In this document: positions 22,074 through 30,297 of the stretch, piece after piece | How the letters are laid out: each line of letters begins with the position of its first letter | Numbering within the stretch: the stretch's first letter is position 1 | DNA from: an uncultured beta proteobacterium | Lineage (GTDB): Bacteria; Pseudomonadota; Gammaproteobacteria; Burkholderiales; Burkholderiaceae_C | Direction of reading: 5' to 3' | Length of the DNA stretch: 35,938 nt | Assembly (NCBI GenBank): GCA_903828665.1 | Contig: CAIKMZ010000073.1 | Span: forward strand, 1 to 35,938 | The notes under the pieces: generated by a model | Told to the model about the DNA's origin: nothing | What the model saw: the letters and a program-made list of their open reading frames with translations, nothing else | The model's database searches: none | Program-made: the position numbers and the translations under genes

Positions 22074-22864
22074 TGACAGATCCCACCAACAAAGAAGACG
22101 AACTGGCCGGCACCGAGCAGCCTTTTGTGCAGCACCTGATCGAACTGCGCGATCGGCTGCTGCGCTCGATCTATGGCATCGCTGCCGTGTTCGCCGTGAT
22201 CGTGTTCTACCCCGGTCCGTCCAAACTTTACGACCTGCTGGCGATGCCGCTGGTCAAGACCCTGCCCGAAGGCTCGCGCATGATCGCCGTCGGCGTCGTC
22301 TCGCCGTTTCTGGTGCCGATCAAGGTCTCGGCGATGGCCGCGATCGCGCTGTCCCTGCCCTGGATTCTGTACCAAGTCTGGGCCTTTATTGCGCCGGGTC
22401 TCTACAAGCATGAAAAGCGGCTGGTGCTGCCGCTGGTGGCGGCCAGCACCGTGCTGTTCTACCTGGGCGCGGCCTTTTGCTACTTCTTCGTCTTTGGCCA
22501 GGCCTTTCCGGCGATCCAACGCATGGCGCCGACCTCGGTCGCCGTCAGCCCCGATATCGAGGCCTATCTGGACTTTGTCATCACCATGTTCATTGCCTTT
22601 GGCGTGGCCTTCGAGGTGCCGATCGCGGTCGTAATCCTGGCGCGCTTGGGCGTGGTGACGATTGCGCAGCTCAAGTCCTTTCGCACCTACTTCGTGGTCG
22701 GGGCTGCCGCCGTTGCGGGTCTCGTGACGCCGCCCGATCCAGTCTCCATGATCGCGCTGCTGCTGCCGATGTGCCTGCTCTACGAGTTCGGCATCCTGGC
22801 GGCGCAGGTCTTCATCAAGCACACCGCTGCGCCTGATGATGCGGCTGATGCCGCCAAACCCTGA
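22073..22864 (+). CDS. tatC: Sec-independent protein translocase TatC
   Basis: TatC is the polytopic receptor of the Tat system. The 263-residue protein begins with a short acidic head and the diagnostic FVQHLIELRDRLLRS, then about six membrane helices. The first periplasmic-loop region contains FIAPGLYKHEKRLVLP, matching the conserved signal-binding segment with its Phe and Glu. I chose the ATG at 22073, which couples to the tatB stop; a start further upstream would add 39 residues of low-complexity sequence inside tatB. At least one likely Tat substrate is encoded in this window (29291-30283). Confidence 0.96.
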   Translation: MTDPTNKEDELAGTEQPFVQHLIELRDRLLRSIYGIAAVFAVIVFYPGPSKLYDLLAMPLVKTLPEGSRMIAVGVVSPFLVPIKVSAMAAIALSLPWILYQVWAFIAPGLYKHEKRLVLPLVAASTVLFYLGAAFCYFFVFGQAFPAIQRMAPTSVAVSPDIEAYLDFVITMFIAFGVAFEVPIAVVILARLGVVTIAQLKSFRTYFVVGAAAVAGLVTPPDPVSMIALLLPMCLLYEFGILAAQVFIKHTAAPDDAADAAKP

Positions 22865-22870
22865 AAGCAC

Positions 22871-23785
22871 ATGTCGTTGCCCGTTGACGTCACCGTCTTT
22901 GAGCGCGGCTGGCTCTCGTCCAACAATATCCTGATCCAGGGCCGTGACGCCACGGCACTGATCGACACCGGCTACGTCACGCATGCGCCGCAAACGCTGG
23001 CGCTGGTCGAAGCGGCCTTGCACGGGCGCGCGCTCGACCTGGTGGTCAACACCCATTTGCACAGCGACCACTGCGGCGGCAACGCGGCGCTGCAGGCGCG
23101 CTACCCGGCCCTGCGCACGCTGATTCCGCCCGGGGCCTCGCAGCACGTGCGCGATTGGGACCCGCAGGCGCTGACCTATACCCCGACCGGCCAGAACTGC
23201 CCACAGTTCCGTTTCGACGCCGTGCTCGTGCCGGGCAGCGAAATCCGGCTCGGTGACACGCAGTGGCAGGTGCACGCCGCACCCGGCCACGACCCGCACT
23301 CGGTGATCCTGTTCGAGCCGGCCGCACGCCTGCTGGTGTCGGCCGACGCGCTGTGGGAACGCGGCTTTGGTGTGATCTTTCCGGAACTCGAAGGACTTGA
23401 CGCCTTCGATGCCGTGGCGCAGACCATCGACCTGATCGAAGCGCTGGCACCGACCCATGTGATTCCGGGCCACGGGCCGGTGTTCACGGATGTGAGCGGC
23501 GCCATTGCGCGTGCCCGTGAGCGCCTGGCCGGCTTTGTTGCCAGTCCTGAGAAGCACATCCGCCATGCGGCCAAGGTGTTGCTCAAGTTCAAACTGCTGG
23601 AGATGCAGAAGCTGGAGTTCGCCAGCTTCGTTGAATGGGCGCGCAGCACACCTTATTTCGCGCTGATCGCGCAGCGGCATTTCGCCGGTGCCGATTCCTC
23701 GCAGTGGATCGATGCGCTGATTGAAGACCTGATTCGCGCCGGCGCCGCCGCGCGCGAGGGATCGCTGATCCGAAACGTCGGCTGA
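22871..23785 (+). CDS. MBL-fold metallo-hydrolase
   Basis: The 304-residue protein has the metallo-beta-lactamase fold signature THLHSDH (His62, His64, Asp66, His67), a further metal His in APGHDPHS, the bridging Asp in SADALWE and the last His in VIPGHGPVF. All ligands for a two-metal site are present, so it should be an active hydrolase. The substrate cannot be told from sequence; the layout resembles glyoxalase II and lactonase-type members. It starts six bases after tatC and may be cotranscribed. Its stop codon lies inside a perfect palindrome shared with the convergent glcB. Confidence 0.88.
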   Translation: MSLPVDVTVFERGWLSSNNILIQGRDATALIDTGYVTHAPQTLALVEAALHGRALDLVVNTHLHSDHCGGNAALQARYPALRTLIPPGASQHVRDWDPQALTYTPTGQNCPQFRFDAVLVPGSEIRLGDTQWQVHAAPGHDPHSVILFEPAARLLVSADALWERGFGVIFPELEGLDAFDAVAQTIDLIEALAPTHVIPGHGPVFTDVSGAIARARERLAGFVASPEKHIRHAAKVLLKFKLLEMQKLEFASFVEWARSTPYFALIAQRHFAGADSSQWIDALIEDLIRAGAAAREGSLIRNVG

Positions 23786-23801
23786 GGGCGCGCCCTCAGC
23801 C
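23780..23801. terminator. Perfect 22-base palindrome between convergent genes
   Basis: GGCTGAGGGCG at 23780-23790 is exactly mirrored by its reverse complement at 23791-23801. As RNA it forms a nine-base-pair stem with a CGCG tetraloop on either strand. It contains the stop codon of the MBL gene and lies 11 bases from the glcB stop. No T-tract follows on either side, so it may act as a mRNA 3'-end stabiliser or a factor-assisted bidirectional terminator. Confidence 0.55.
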
Positions 23802-23812
23802 GGACGCGGGTG

Positions 23813-26047
23813 TCAGGCCACCGCTTTGGCCGCAGCCTTGACCTTCAACCGCCAGGCATGCAGCAGCGGCTCGGTGTAGCCGCTCGGTTGCGTCAAGCCC
23901 TTGAACACGAGATCGCAGGCGGCCTGATACGCCATCGAGATGTCGAAATGGCCCGCCATGTTCTTGTAGAGCGGGTCGCCCGCGTTTTGCTGATCCACCA
24001 CCGCGGCCATGCGCTCGAAGGTCTCGCGCACCTGGGCTTCGGTGACGACGCCGTGGTGCAGCCAGTTCGCCATGTGCTGGCTGCTGATGCGCAGCGTGGC
24101 GCGGTCTTCCATCAGCGCGACGTTGTGGATGTCGGGCACCTTGGAGCAGCCCACGCCCTGATCGACCCAGCGCACCACGTAGCCGAGGATGCCTTGCGCG
24201 TTGTTGTCGAGTTCCTGCTGGCGCTCGGCCGCGCTCCAGTTCGGCGTGGCGCTGACAGGGACGTGCAGCAGGCCGCTGAGCAGGGCGTCGTGTTCGATCT
24301 GCGGGTCGCGCGTGGCGTGCAGCGCTTCGAGTTCCTTCTGCACATCGCTGACCAGCACCTGATGGTAGTGCAGGGCGTGCAGCGTGGCGCCGGTCGGGCT
24401 CGGCACCCAGGCCGTGTTGGCGCCGGCTTTCGGGTGCGCGATCTTCTGCTCCAGCATGGCCTTCATCAGGTCCGGCATGGCCCACATGCCCTTGCCGATC
24501 TGCGCCTTGCCGCGCAGGCCGCAGGCCAGTCCGACCAGCACGTTGTTGCGCTCGTAGGCGTGGATCCAGACGCTGCTCTTCATGTCGCCCTTGCGGATCA
24601 TGGGCCCGGCCTGCATGGCGCTGTGCATCTCGTCGCCGGTGCGATCCAGGAAGCCGGTGTTGATGAAGGCGACACGGCTGCTTGCGGCGGCGATGCAGGC
24701 CTTCAGGTTGACGCTGGTGCGGCGCTCTTCGTCCATGATGCCGAGCTTGACCGTGCTGTCAGCCAGACCCAGCATCTTCTCGACGCGGCCGAATAGTTCG
24801 CTGGCAAACGCGACTTCCGTCGGGCCGTGCATCTTGGGCTTGACGATGTAGACCGAACCTTTACGCGAGTTGCGGATCGCATCCTTGGTCGTGCGCTGGA
24901 GGTCGTGCATGGCGATCGTGGTGGTGACGATGGCGTCCAGAATGCCTTCCGGAATTTCGCGGGTCTGGCCCTGCTTGTCGGTGTAAAGGATGGCCGGGTT
25001 CGTCATCAGGTGGCCGACGTTGCGCACGAACATCAGCGAGCGGCCGTGCAGCGCGATCTTCTTGCCCTTGCCGGCGGGCGGCGTGTAGATGCGGTCGCCA
25101 TTGAGCCCGCGCGTGAAGGTCTGGCCGCCCTTGCTCACCTCTTCGGTCAGCGTGCCCTGCAGGATGCCGAGCCAGTTGCTGTAGGCCAGCACTTTGTCTT
25201 CGGCGTCCACCGCGGCGACCGAGTCTTCGAGGTCAAGGATGGTCGAGAGCGCTGCTTCCACGATCAGGTCGCAGACGCCCGCCGGGTCGGTTACGCCGAT
25301 CGGCGTGCTGCGGTCGATCAGGATGTCGAGGTGCAGGCCGTTGTGCTGCAGCAGCACGCTGCTGGGCGCCTTGGCATCGCCCTGGTAGCCGATTAGCTGC
25401 GCCGGGTTCTGCAGGCTGGTGTTGCCGCCGTCGGCGAGCTTCACGGCGAGCTTGCCGTCCTTGATGCGGTAGCCGACGGAATCCAGGTGCGAGCCCTTGC
25501 GCAGCGGCGCCGTGCGGTCCAGCACGTGGCGTGCATATTCAATCACTTTGTCGCCGCGCTTCGGGTTGTAGCCCTTGCCCTTTTCGCAGCCGTCGGCTTC
25601 GCTGATCGCGTCCGTGCCATAGAGCGCGTCGTACAGGCTGCCCCAGCGTGAATTGGCGGCGTTGAGGGCGTAGCGCGCGTTCAGGATCGGCACCACGAGT
25701 TGCGGACCGGCCTGCACCGCGAGCTCGGCGTCGACCTTGCTCGTGCTGATGCGGACCTTCTTCGGCACCGGCACCAGATAGCCGATTTTTTCGAGAAAGG
25801 CGCGGTAGGCCGGCATGTCGGCAATCGGCCCCGGATGCGCGCTGTGCCAGGCGTCGAGCTCGCACTGCAGGCGGTCGCGCTCGGCCAGCAGGGCGATGTT
25901 CTTCGGCGCCAGGTCGGCCACGATGGCATCAAAGCCTTTCCAGAACCTGGCGCTGCTAACGCCGGTACCTGGCAGGACCTTGCTCTCGATGAACTGATGC
26001 AGGACTTCGGCAACTTGCAGGCGGTGGATGGCGGTGCGTGTGGTCAT
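23813..26047 (-). CDS. glcB: Malate synthase G
   Basis: Malate synthase G condenses acetyl-CoA with glyoxylate to give malate in the cytoplasm. The 744-residue protein has the length and composition of the G isoform, with the large inserted domain that the A isoform lacks. Recognisable segments are [23 protein letters not shown] leading into [17 protein letters not shown], the metal/substrate region [15 protein letters not shown], and the C-terminal [16 protein letters not shown]. The start at 26047 gives [16 protein letters not shown]; a longer reading would run into the dehalogenase gene. The ATG overlaps that gene's stop. No glyoxylate-producing gene is adjacent. Confidence 0.96.
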   Translation of the reverse strand: MTTRTAIHRLQVAEVLHQFIESKVLPGTGVSSARFWKGFDAIVADLAPKNIALLAERDRLQCELDAWHSAHPGPIADMPAYRAFLEKIGYLVPVPKKVRISTSKVDAELAVQAGPQLVVPILNARYALNAANSRWGSLYDALYGTDAISEADGCEKGKGYNPKRGDKVIEYARHVLDRTAPLRKGSHLDSVGYRIKDGKLAVKLADGGNTSLQNPAQLIGYQGDAKAPSSVLLQHNGLHLDILIDRSTPIGVTDPAGVCDLIVEAALSTILDLEDSVAAVDAEDKVLAYSNWLGILQGTLTEEVSKGGQTFTRGLNGDRIYTPPAGKGKKIALHGRSLMFVRNVGHLMTNPAILYTDKQGQTREIPEGILDAIVTTTIAMHDLQRTTKDAIRNSRKGSVYIVKPKMHGPTEVAFASELFGRVEKMLGLADSTVKLGIMDEERRTSVNLKACIAAASSRVAFINTGFLDRTGDEMHSAMQAGPMIRKGDMKSSVWIHAYERNNVLVGLACGLRGKAQIGKGMWAMPDLMKAMLEQKIAHPKAGANTAWVPSPTGATLHALHYHQVLVSDVQKELEALHATRDPQIEHDALLSGLLHVPVSATPNWSAAERQQELDNNAQGILGYVVRWVDQGVGCSKVPDIHNVALMEDRATLRISSQHMANWLHHGVVTEAQVRETFERMAAVVDQQNAGDPLYKNMAGHFDISMAYQAACDLVFKGLTQPSGYTEPLLHAWRLKVKAAAKAVA

Positions 26048-26820
26048 GGTGTGGGACTCTTTGAAAGGGAAGGGGATGGAAAAAAAGTGAGGACATCGCG
26101 CAGGCTCGTGCCGCTGCGCGTGGGTTGCGTGCCGAGCTCTTCGAACGGCAGCTGGTAGCGGTTCACCCACAAGGTCTGGTAGCCGTACCAAGTCGCGGCC
26201 AGCGCGTCCCAGGCGTTGCTGCTGACGAACACGATCTGCCGGGCGGTCAGGCCCGTCGCCTGCTCGCCCAGCGCGTAGGCCTCGGGGTGCGTCTTGTACT
26301 TGCGGATCGGATCGACGCTGATGACGTGGTCGAGCAGGCCGTCGAGGCCGGCCGACTTGACGGCCAGATTCAGCATGGCGGCATCGCCATTGCTCAAAAT
26401 GCCGGTCGGGATGCCCTGCGCCTTGAGCGCGCCGAGCACGGACTTGATTTCGGGGAAGGCGCTCAGGTGCCGGTACTGGTTCATCAGCCGCTCGATCTGC
26501 GGCTCGAAGTCCGTGCCTGCTGGCTGTGTCGGAGCAACGATGCGCTTGAGGGCGTAGACCAGCGCGGCGCGCGTCAGCGCCCAGAACGGTTGATAGTGCG
26601 CGCCGTGGTTGCTGGTGGTGACCAGCCGCGTGTATTCGATCTGTTTGTCGCGCCAGAGCAAGCTTAAGCCTTGGCCGTGCCCCGGAAAGAGCTGCTCGGC
26701 GAGCAGACCCACGCTGTAGACGTCGAACAGCGTACCGTAAGCGTCGAACAGCACGGCGCGCGGCGCATCGGCCGGGTTGGCTCTGGATCTTTCGGCGGCC
26801 GTAGGCCTTGCTTTGGACAT
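26044..26820 (-). CDS. HAD superfamily hydrolase, haloacid dehalogenase type II
   Basis: The 258-residue protein is in the L-2-haloacid dehalogenase subgroup of HAD enzymes. It has the nucleophile Asp26 in [11 protein letters not shown], motif II Ser143-Asn144 (LSNGD), the Lys of motif III in KYKTHPEAY, and the subgroup-specific [10 protein letters not shown] (residues 200-209) with Asp205. All catalytic residues for L-2-haloacid hydrolysis are in place, but family members also act on other substrates. It overlaps glcB by ATGA and is transcribed first, so the pair is a likely operon: a dehalogenase acting on haloacetate would give glycolate, one oxidation step from the glyoxylate used by GlcB (inference). 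Confidence 0.88.
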   Translation of the reverse strand: MSKARPTAAERSRANPADAPRAVLFDAYGTLFDVYSVGLLAEQLFPGHGQGLSLLWRDKQIEYTRLVTTSNHGAHYQPFWALTRAALVYALKRIVAPTQPAGTDFEPQIERLMNQYRHLSAFPEIKSVLGALKAQGIPTGILSNGDAAMLNLAVKSAGLDGLLDHVISVDPIRKYKTHPEAYALGEQATGLTARQIVFVSSNAWDALAATWYGYQTLWVNRYQLPFEELGTQPTRSGTSLRDVLTFFPSPSLSKSPTP

Positions 26821-26833
26821 AGCCCTACTTTAT

Positions 26834-26862
26834 TCGATACATTCGAGATCATTAACTATCAA
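26834..26862 (-). promoter_or_regulatory. Candidate promoter of dehalogenase-glcB pair
   Basis: Read on the minus strand, TTGATA (26862-26857; one mismatch to TTGACA) is followed after 17 bases by TATCGA (26839-26834; three mismatches to TATAAT). The ATCAATTGAT palindrome overlaps the -35, a position suited to control. Confidence 0.35.
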
Positions 26863-26870
26863 TTGATGAA

Positions 26871-26898
26871 TTGGTTTGTGACAAAAACAGATGTAATC
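26871..26898 (+). promoter_or_regulatory. Candidate upstream promoter of lyase-CoA-transferase genes
   Basis: TTGGTT at 26871-26876 and TGTAAT at 26893-26898 are separated by 16 bases. The ATCGG/CCGAT inverted repeat lies just downstream, where a repressor or activator site might sit. It would give a leader of about 145 bases. The call is weak. Confidence 0.25.
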
Positions 26899-27034
26899 AA
26901 TCGGCAGAAACCGATCAAACCGCGCTGGGCCACGCGCAAGATACTATTAAATCAATAGCATCAAGTGTTGACCGAAAGCGCGCCGATGCCGGATTCGGGT
27001 CAGGTGCGTGGCGCGCGCAGCGGGTCCGGTGTCC

Positions 27035-27040
27035 TAAAAT
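27035..27040 (+). promoter_or_regulatory. -10-like hexamer directly before the lyase gene
   Basis: TAAAAT ends eight bases before the ATG at 27049, and no Shine-Dalgarno is visible in the interval. Transcription from here would give a leaderless or nearly leaderless message. No -35 match is seen in the GC-rich sequence upstream. Confidence 0.4.
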
Positions 27041-27048
27041 GCGCGACC

Positions 27049-28020
27049 ATGACACTGCCCAGCCCCCATGCGCTCCCGGCCTTGCCCGCGCACGCCATCA
27101 TCCGCGAGGTTGGCCTGCGCGACGGTCTGCAAAGCATTTCCCGCGTGCTGCCGACGGCGCACAAGATCGAGTGGATCGCTGCCGCTTACGAGGCCGGCCA
27201 GCGCGAGATCGAAGTCGGCTCCTTCGTGCCGGCTCGGCTGCGGCCGCAACTCGCCGACACGGCCGAACTGCTGGCCTTTGCCAGGACGCTGCCCGGCCTC
27301 AGCGCATCGGTGCTGGTGCCCAATCTGAAGGGCGCCGAGCGCGCCATGGAATGCGAGGCCGATCTGATGCTGCTGCCGCTGTCGGCCAGCCACGCCCACA
27401 GCCTGGCCAACCTGCGCAAGACACCCGATGAGGCGCTGGCCGAGATTGCGCGCATCGTCGCCGCGCGCGATGCCAGCGGCTCGCACACACTGATCGAAGT
27501 CGGCATCAGCACGGCGTTTGGCTGCACGCTGCAGGGCGCGGTGGCGCCCGCCGAAGTGCTGCGCCTGCTGCGCGCCGTGCTCGACGCAGGTGTCGACCGC
27601 GTCGGTCTGGCCGATACCGTCGGCTACGCCGACCCGGCGATGGTGAGCCGATTGTTCGAGCAGGCGCTGCCGCTGGCCGGCGCGCGCCTGAACTGCGCGC
27701 ATTTTCACGATACGCGCGGCCTCGGTCTGGCCAATGCCTACGCCGCGCTGCAATGCGGCATCACGCGTTTTGATGCCTGCCTGGGCGGCATCGGCGGCTG
27801 CCCGCATGCGCCGGGTGCCAGCGGCAACGTCGCGACCGAAGACCTGGCCTATATGCTGCTGAGCATGGGTGTGGCGACCGGGCAGGATTTCAACCGGCTG
27901 CTGGACTTGCGCGGCCACTTGGCGCAATGGCTGGCCGGTGAGACGCTGCACGGCAGCATCTGGCGCGCCGGGCTGCCGCGCACACTGGGCGCCGCGCCGG
28001 CCAGAGCCCACCACTCCTGA
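27049..28020 (+). CDS. HMG-CoA lyase family protein (hydroxymethylglutaryl-CoA or citramalyl-CoA lyase)
   Basis: The 323-residue protein is a TIM-barrel acyl-CoA lyase of the HMG-CoA lyase family. It has Arg24-Asp25 in VGLRDGLQ, the metal-ligand pair His218/His220 in AHFHDTRGLG, and the catalytic-loop Cys251 in GGIGGCPHAPGASGN with Asn260. Family members split HMG-CoA into acetoacetate and acetyl-CoA, or (R)-citramalyl-CoA into pyruvate and acetyl-CoA. The neighbouring class III CoA-transferase favours a pathway in which a free acid is first loaded with CoA, as with citramalate in Chloroflexus; this is inference. I chose the ATG at 27049, which gives a normal N-terminus. Confidence 0.88.
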   Translation: MTLPSPHALPALPAHAIIREVGLRDGLQSISRVLPTAHKIEWIAAAYEAGQREIEVGSFVPARLRPQLADTAELLAFARTLPGLSASVLVPNLKGAERAMECEADLMLLPLSASHAHSLANLRKTPDEALAEIARIVAARDASGSHTLIEVGISTAFGCTLQGAVAPAEVLRLLRAVLDAGVDRVGLADTVGYADPAMVSRLFEQALPLAGARLNCAHFHDTRGLGLANAYAALQCGITRFDACLGGIGGCPHAPGASGNVATEDLAYMLLSMGVATGQDFNRLLDLRGHLAQWLAGETLHGSIWRAGLPRTLGAAPARAHHS

Positions 28021-28034
28021 ATCGATACAACAAC

Positions 28035-29249
28035 ATGAACAAAGCAACCGAAACGGCACCCGCTGCGGCCCTGCCGCTGGCCGGTTTGCGCGTGGTCGAA
28101 TTCACGCACATGGTGATGGGCCCGACCTGCGGCATGGTGTTGGCCGACATGGGCGCCGAGGTGATCAAGGTCGAGCCGATCGAGGGCGACCGCACGCGTC
28201 ACCTGCTTGGCGCCGGTGCCGGTTTCTTCCCGCTGTTCAACCGCAACAAGAAGAGCATCGCGCTCAACCTGCACGCTCCCGAGGGTGCCGCCGCTGCGCG
28301 CGCGCTGGCCGCCCGCGTCGACGTGGTGCTGGAGAACTTCAAGCCCGGCACCATGGCCAAGTACGGGCTCGATTACGCCGCGCTGTCGAAAGTCAACGAA
28401 CGCCTGATCTACGTCAGCCACAAGGGCTTTCTGCCCGGCCCTTATGAGCACCGCACGGCCCTCGACGAAGTCGTGCAGATGATGGGCGGGCTGGCCTACA
28501 TGACCGGGCGCCCGGGTGATCCGCTTCGCGCCGGCACCAGCGTCAACGACATCATGGGCGGCATGTTCGGCGCCATCGGCGCGCTCGGTGCCCTGATCCA
28601 GCGCGGCATCACCGGCAAGGGGCAGGAAGTGCAGAGCGCGCTCTACGAGAACAATGTGTTCCTGGTCGGCCAGCACATGCTGCAGTACGCCATCACCGGC
28701 AAGCCGGCGGCGCCGATGCCCGATCGCATCTCGGCCTGGGGGGTGTACGACGTATTCACGGTGAAGAACGGCGAGCAGATCTTCCTGGCTGCGGTCAGCG
28801 ATGCCCAGTGGGCCACGTTTTGCGACGCGCTGGATTTTGCCGATCTGAAAGCCGATCCGCAGTACGCCAACAACAATCTGCGCGTGCAGGCGCGCGCCAG
28901 CCTGTTGCCGGTGCTGCGCGAGCGTCTGGTCGGCTACAGCGCGGCCGAGCTGACGGCGTTGTTCGAGCGCGTCGGCCTGCCGTTTGCACCGATCCGCAGG
29001 CCCGAAGAGCTGTACGACGACGAGCACCTGCTGGCCACCGGCGGACTGGCCGACATCACGCTGCCCGATGGCGAGCGCGCCGGCCAGACGGCCAAGACCA
29101 CGCTGTTTCCGTTCACCATGGACGGCCATCGCCTGGGCGTGCGCCTGCAGCCGCCGACCAAGGGCGAGCATACGAGCGCGTTGCTGTCGGCGCTCGGTTA
29201 CGACGACGCGGCGATCGCTGCACTGCGCCGCGCCGGCGCGGTGGCATGA
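28035..29249 (+). CDS. CaiB/BaiF-family (class III) CoA-transferase
   Basis: The 404-residue protein moves CoA from a donor such as succinyl-CoA to a free carboxylic acid by the class III mechanism. The N-terminal LAGLRVVEFTHMVMGPTCGM and LADMGAEVIKVEP are the family signature, and Asp144 in the HRTALDEVVQMMGGLAY segment is placed as the catalytic Asp that forms the acyl anhydride. A FNRNKKSIALNL motif binds CoA in relatives. It begins 14 bases after the lyase gene, so the two are surely one operon. Candidate substrates are citramalate, itaconate, mesaconate or a 3-hydroxy-3-methylglutarate-like acid. Confidence 0.9.
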   Translation: MNKATETAPAAALPLAGLRVVEFTHMVMGPTCGMVLADMGAEVIKVEPIEGDRTRHLLGAGAGFFPLFNRNKKSIALNLHAPEGAAAARALAARVDVVLENFKPGTMAKYGLDYAALSKVNERLIYVSHKGFLPGPYEHRTALDEVVQMMGGLAYMTGRPGDPLRAGTSVNDIMGGMFGAIGALGALIQRGITGKGQEVQSALYENNVFLVGQHMLQYAITGKPAAPMPDRISAWGVYDVFTVKNGEQIFLAAVSDAQWATFCDALDFADLKADPQYANNNLRVQARASLLPVLRERLVGYSAAELTALFERVGLPFAPIRRPEELYDDEHLLATGGLADITLPDGERAGQTAKTTLFPFTMDGHRLGVRLQPPTKGEHTSALLSALGYDDAAIAALRRAGAVA

Positions 29250-29290
29250 TGCAACTTCGGCACTTGCCGACAGAACAAGGAACGACTTCG

Positions 29291-30283
29291 ATGACACCTC
29301 CATCCTTGAATATCTCACGGCGCAAGGTCCTCGGCGGCGTGGGCGCTCTGGCCCTGGGCAGCGGCTGGGCCAAGGGCGTGCTGGCGCAGGCGGTGGATCG
29401 GCCGGTCCGCTTCATCCTGCCGTTCAGCGCCGGTTCCGGCGTCGACACCATCACGCGTGCGGCCAGCATGGCGCTCGCGCGTGCGCTGGGTCAGCCGGTG
29501 GTGATCGACAACCAGCCCGGCGCCGGCGGCGTGCTCGGCACGGCCAGCATGATCAAATCGGCGCCGGACGGCCTGACGCTGAGCATGGTGTCGAACAACC
29601 ACGTGATCTACCCGAGCGTGCTCAAGTCGCTGCCGTTCGATCCGGTCAACGACATCACGCCGATTGCCATGCTCGGCTCGACGCCGATGGTGCTGGTCGT
29701 CAACCCCAAGGTGCCGGCGAAGAACATGCGCGAGCTGGTGGCCTTGTTCAAAGCCAATCCGGGCAAGTACAACTACGGCTCGTCGGGCAACGGCACCATC
29801 CTGCAACTGGCGGCGGAAATGTTCAAGGATGTGAGCGGCACCTATGTGACGCACATTCCCTACCGCGGCGTGGCGCCCTTCCTGCAGGACTTGATGGGCG
29901 GCCAGATCGACATGGGCGTGCTCTCCCTGCCCTCGGTGCAGGCCCAAATTAGGAGCGGCGCGCTGCGCGCGATCTGCGTCTCGGCGCCGCAGCGCATTGC
30001 GGCGGCGCCTGATATTCCCACTGCCGTTGAGCAGGGCTATCCCAATTACCTCGTGGAAGGCTGGTTTGCCGTGATCGGGCCGAAGAACCTGCCCGCAGCG
30101 CAGGTCAGCCGCATTCACGAGGCCTTTGTCAGCGCCTTTGCCGCGCCCGATGTGCGCGAGGCGATGGGCAAACAGGGCAACAGCATCAACATTTCGACGC
30201 CCGAGTTCGCTGCGGCGTATTTCAGGTCGGAACTGCTCAAGTACGCGGCCCTGGTCAAGAAGGCGGGCGTGGTGCCGCAGTAG
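29291..30283 (+). CDS. Bug/TctC-type periplasmic solute-binding protein with Tat signal
   Basis: The 330-residue precursor is a tripartite tricarboxylate transporter receptor of the Bug family, abundant in Burkholderiales and usually binding carboxylates. Family motifs are PVRFILPFSAGSGVDTITRA, DNQPGAGGVLG near the ligand site, and YGSSGNGTILQLAAEMF followed by HIPYRGVAPFLQDLMGGQIDM. The signal peptide has a twin-arginine motif (SRRKVL at residues 9-14) and a cleavage site after AQA near residue 34. I chose the ATG at 29291, which has AAGGA nine bases upstream; ATGs at 29246 and 29249 would add an atypical head. No TctA/TctB membrane genes are nearby. It may deliver the substrate of the CoA-transferase. 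Confidence 0.92.
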   Translation: MTPPSLNISRRKVLGGVGALALGSGWAKGVLAQAVDRPVRFILPFSAGSGVDTITRAASMALARALGQPVVIDNQPGAGGVLGTASMIKSAPDGLTLSMVSNNHVIYPSVLKSLPFDPVNDITPIAMLGSTPMVLVVNPKVPAKNMRELVALFKANPGKYNYGSSGNGTILQLAAEMFKDVSGTYVTHIPYRGVAPFLQDLMGGQIDMGVLSLPSVQAQIRSGALRAICVSAPQRIAAAPDIPTAVEQGYPNYLVEGWFAVIGPKNLPAAQVSRIHEAFVSAFAAPDVREAMGKQGNSINISTPEFAAAYFRSELLKYAALVKKAGVVPQ

Positions 30284-30297
30284 ATCACGCACCGACG

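Larger units (their letters stand above)
26821..27048. promoter_or_regulatory. Divergent control region between dehalogenase/glcB and lyase/CoA-transferase genes
   Basis: This 228-base gap is the longest in the window and its first half is AT-rich. It contains a perfect palindrome ATCAATTGAT at 26858-26867 and an inverted repeat ATCGG-N6-CCGAT at 26900-26915, either of which could be an operator. It also holds promoter-like elements for both directions, listed separately. The LysR-family gene at 30298 is an obvious candidate regulator, although nothing in the sequence proves it acts here. Confidence 0.55.

Noticed and set aside
21731-23680. Long open frame of 649 codons on the minus strand opposite tatB, tatC and the MBL gene
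   Set aside because: Same reason: shadow of three real genes, low-complexity basic composition, no motif.
26048-26191. Upstream in-frame start that would lengthen malate synthase G by 48 residues
   Set aside because: The added residues are encoded inside the dehalogenase gene and do not look like a malate synthase N-terminus; the ATG at 26047 gives the expected one.
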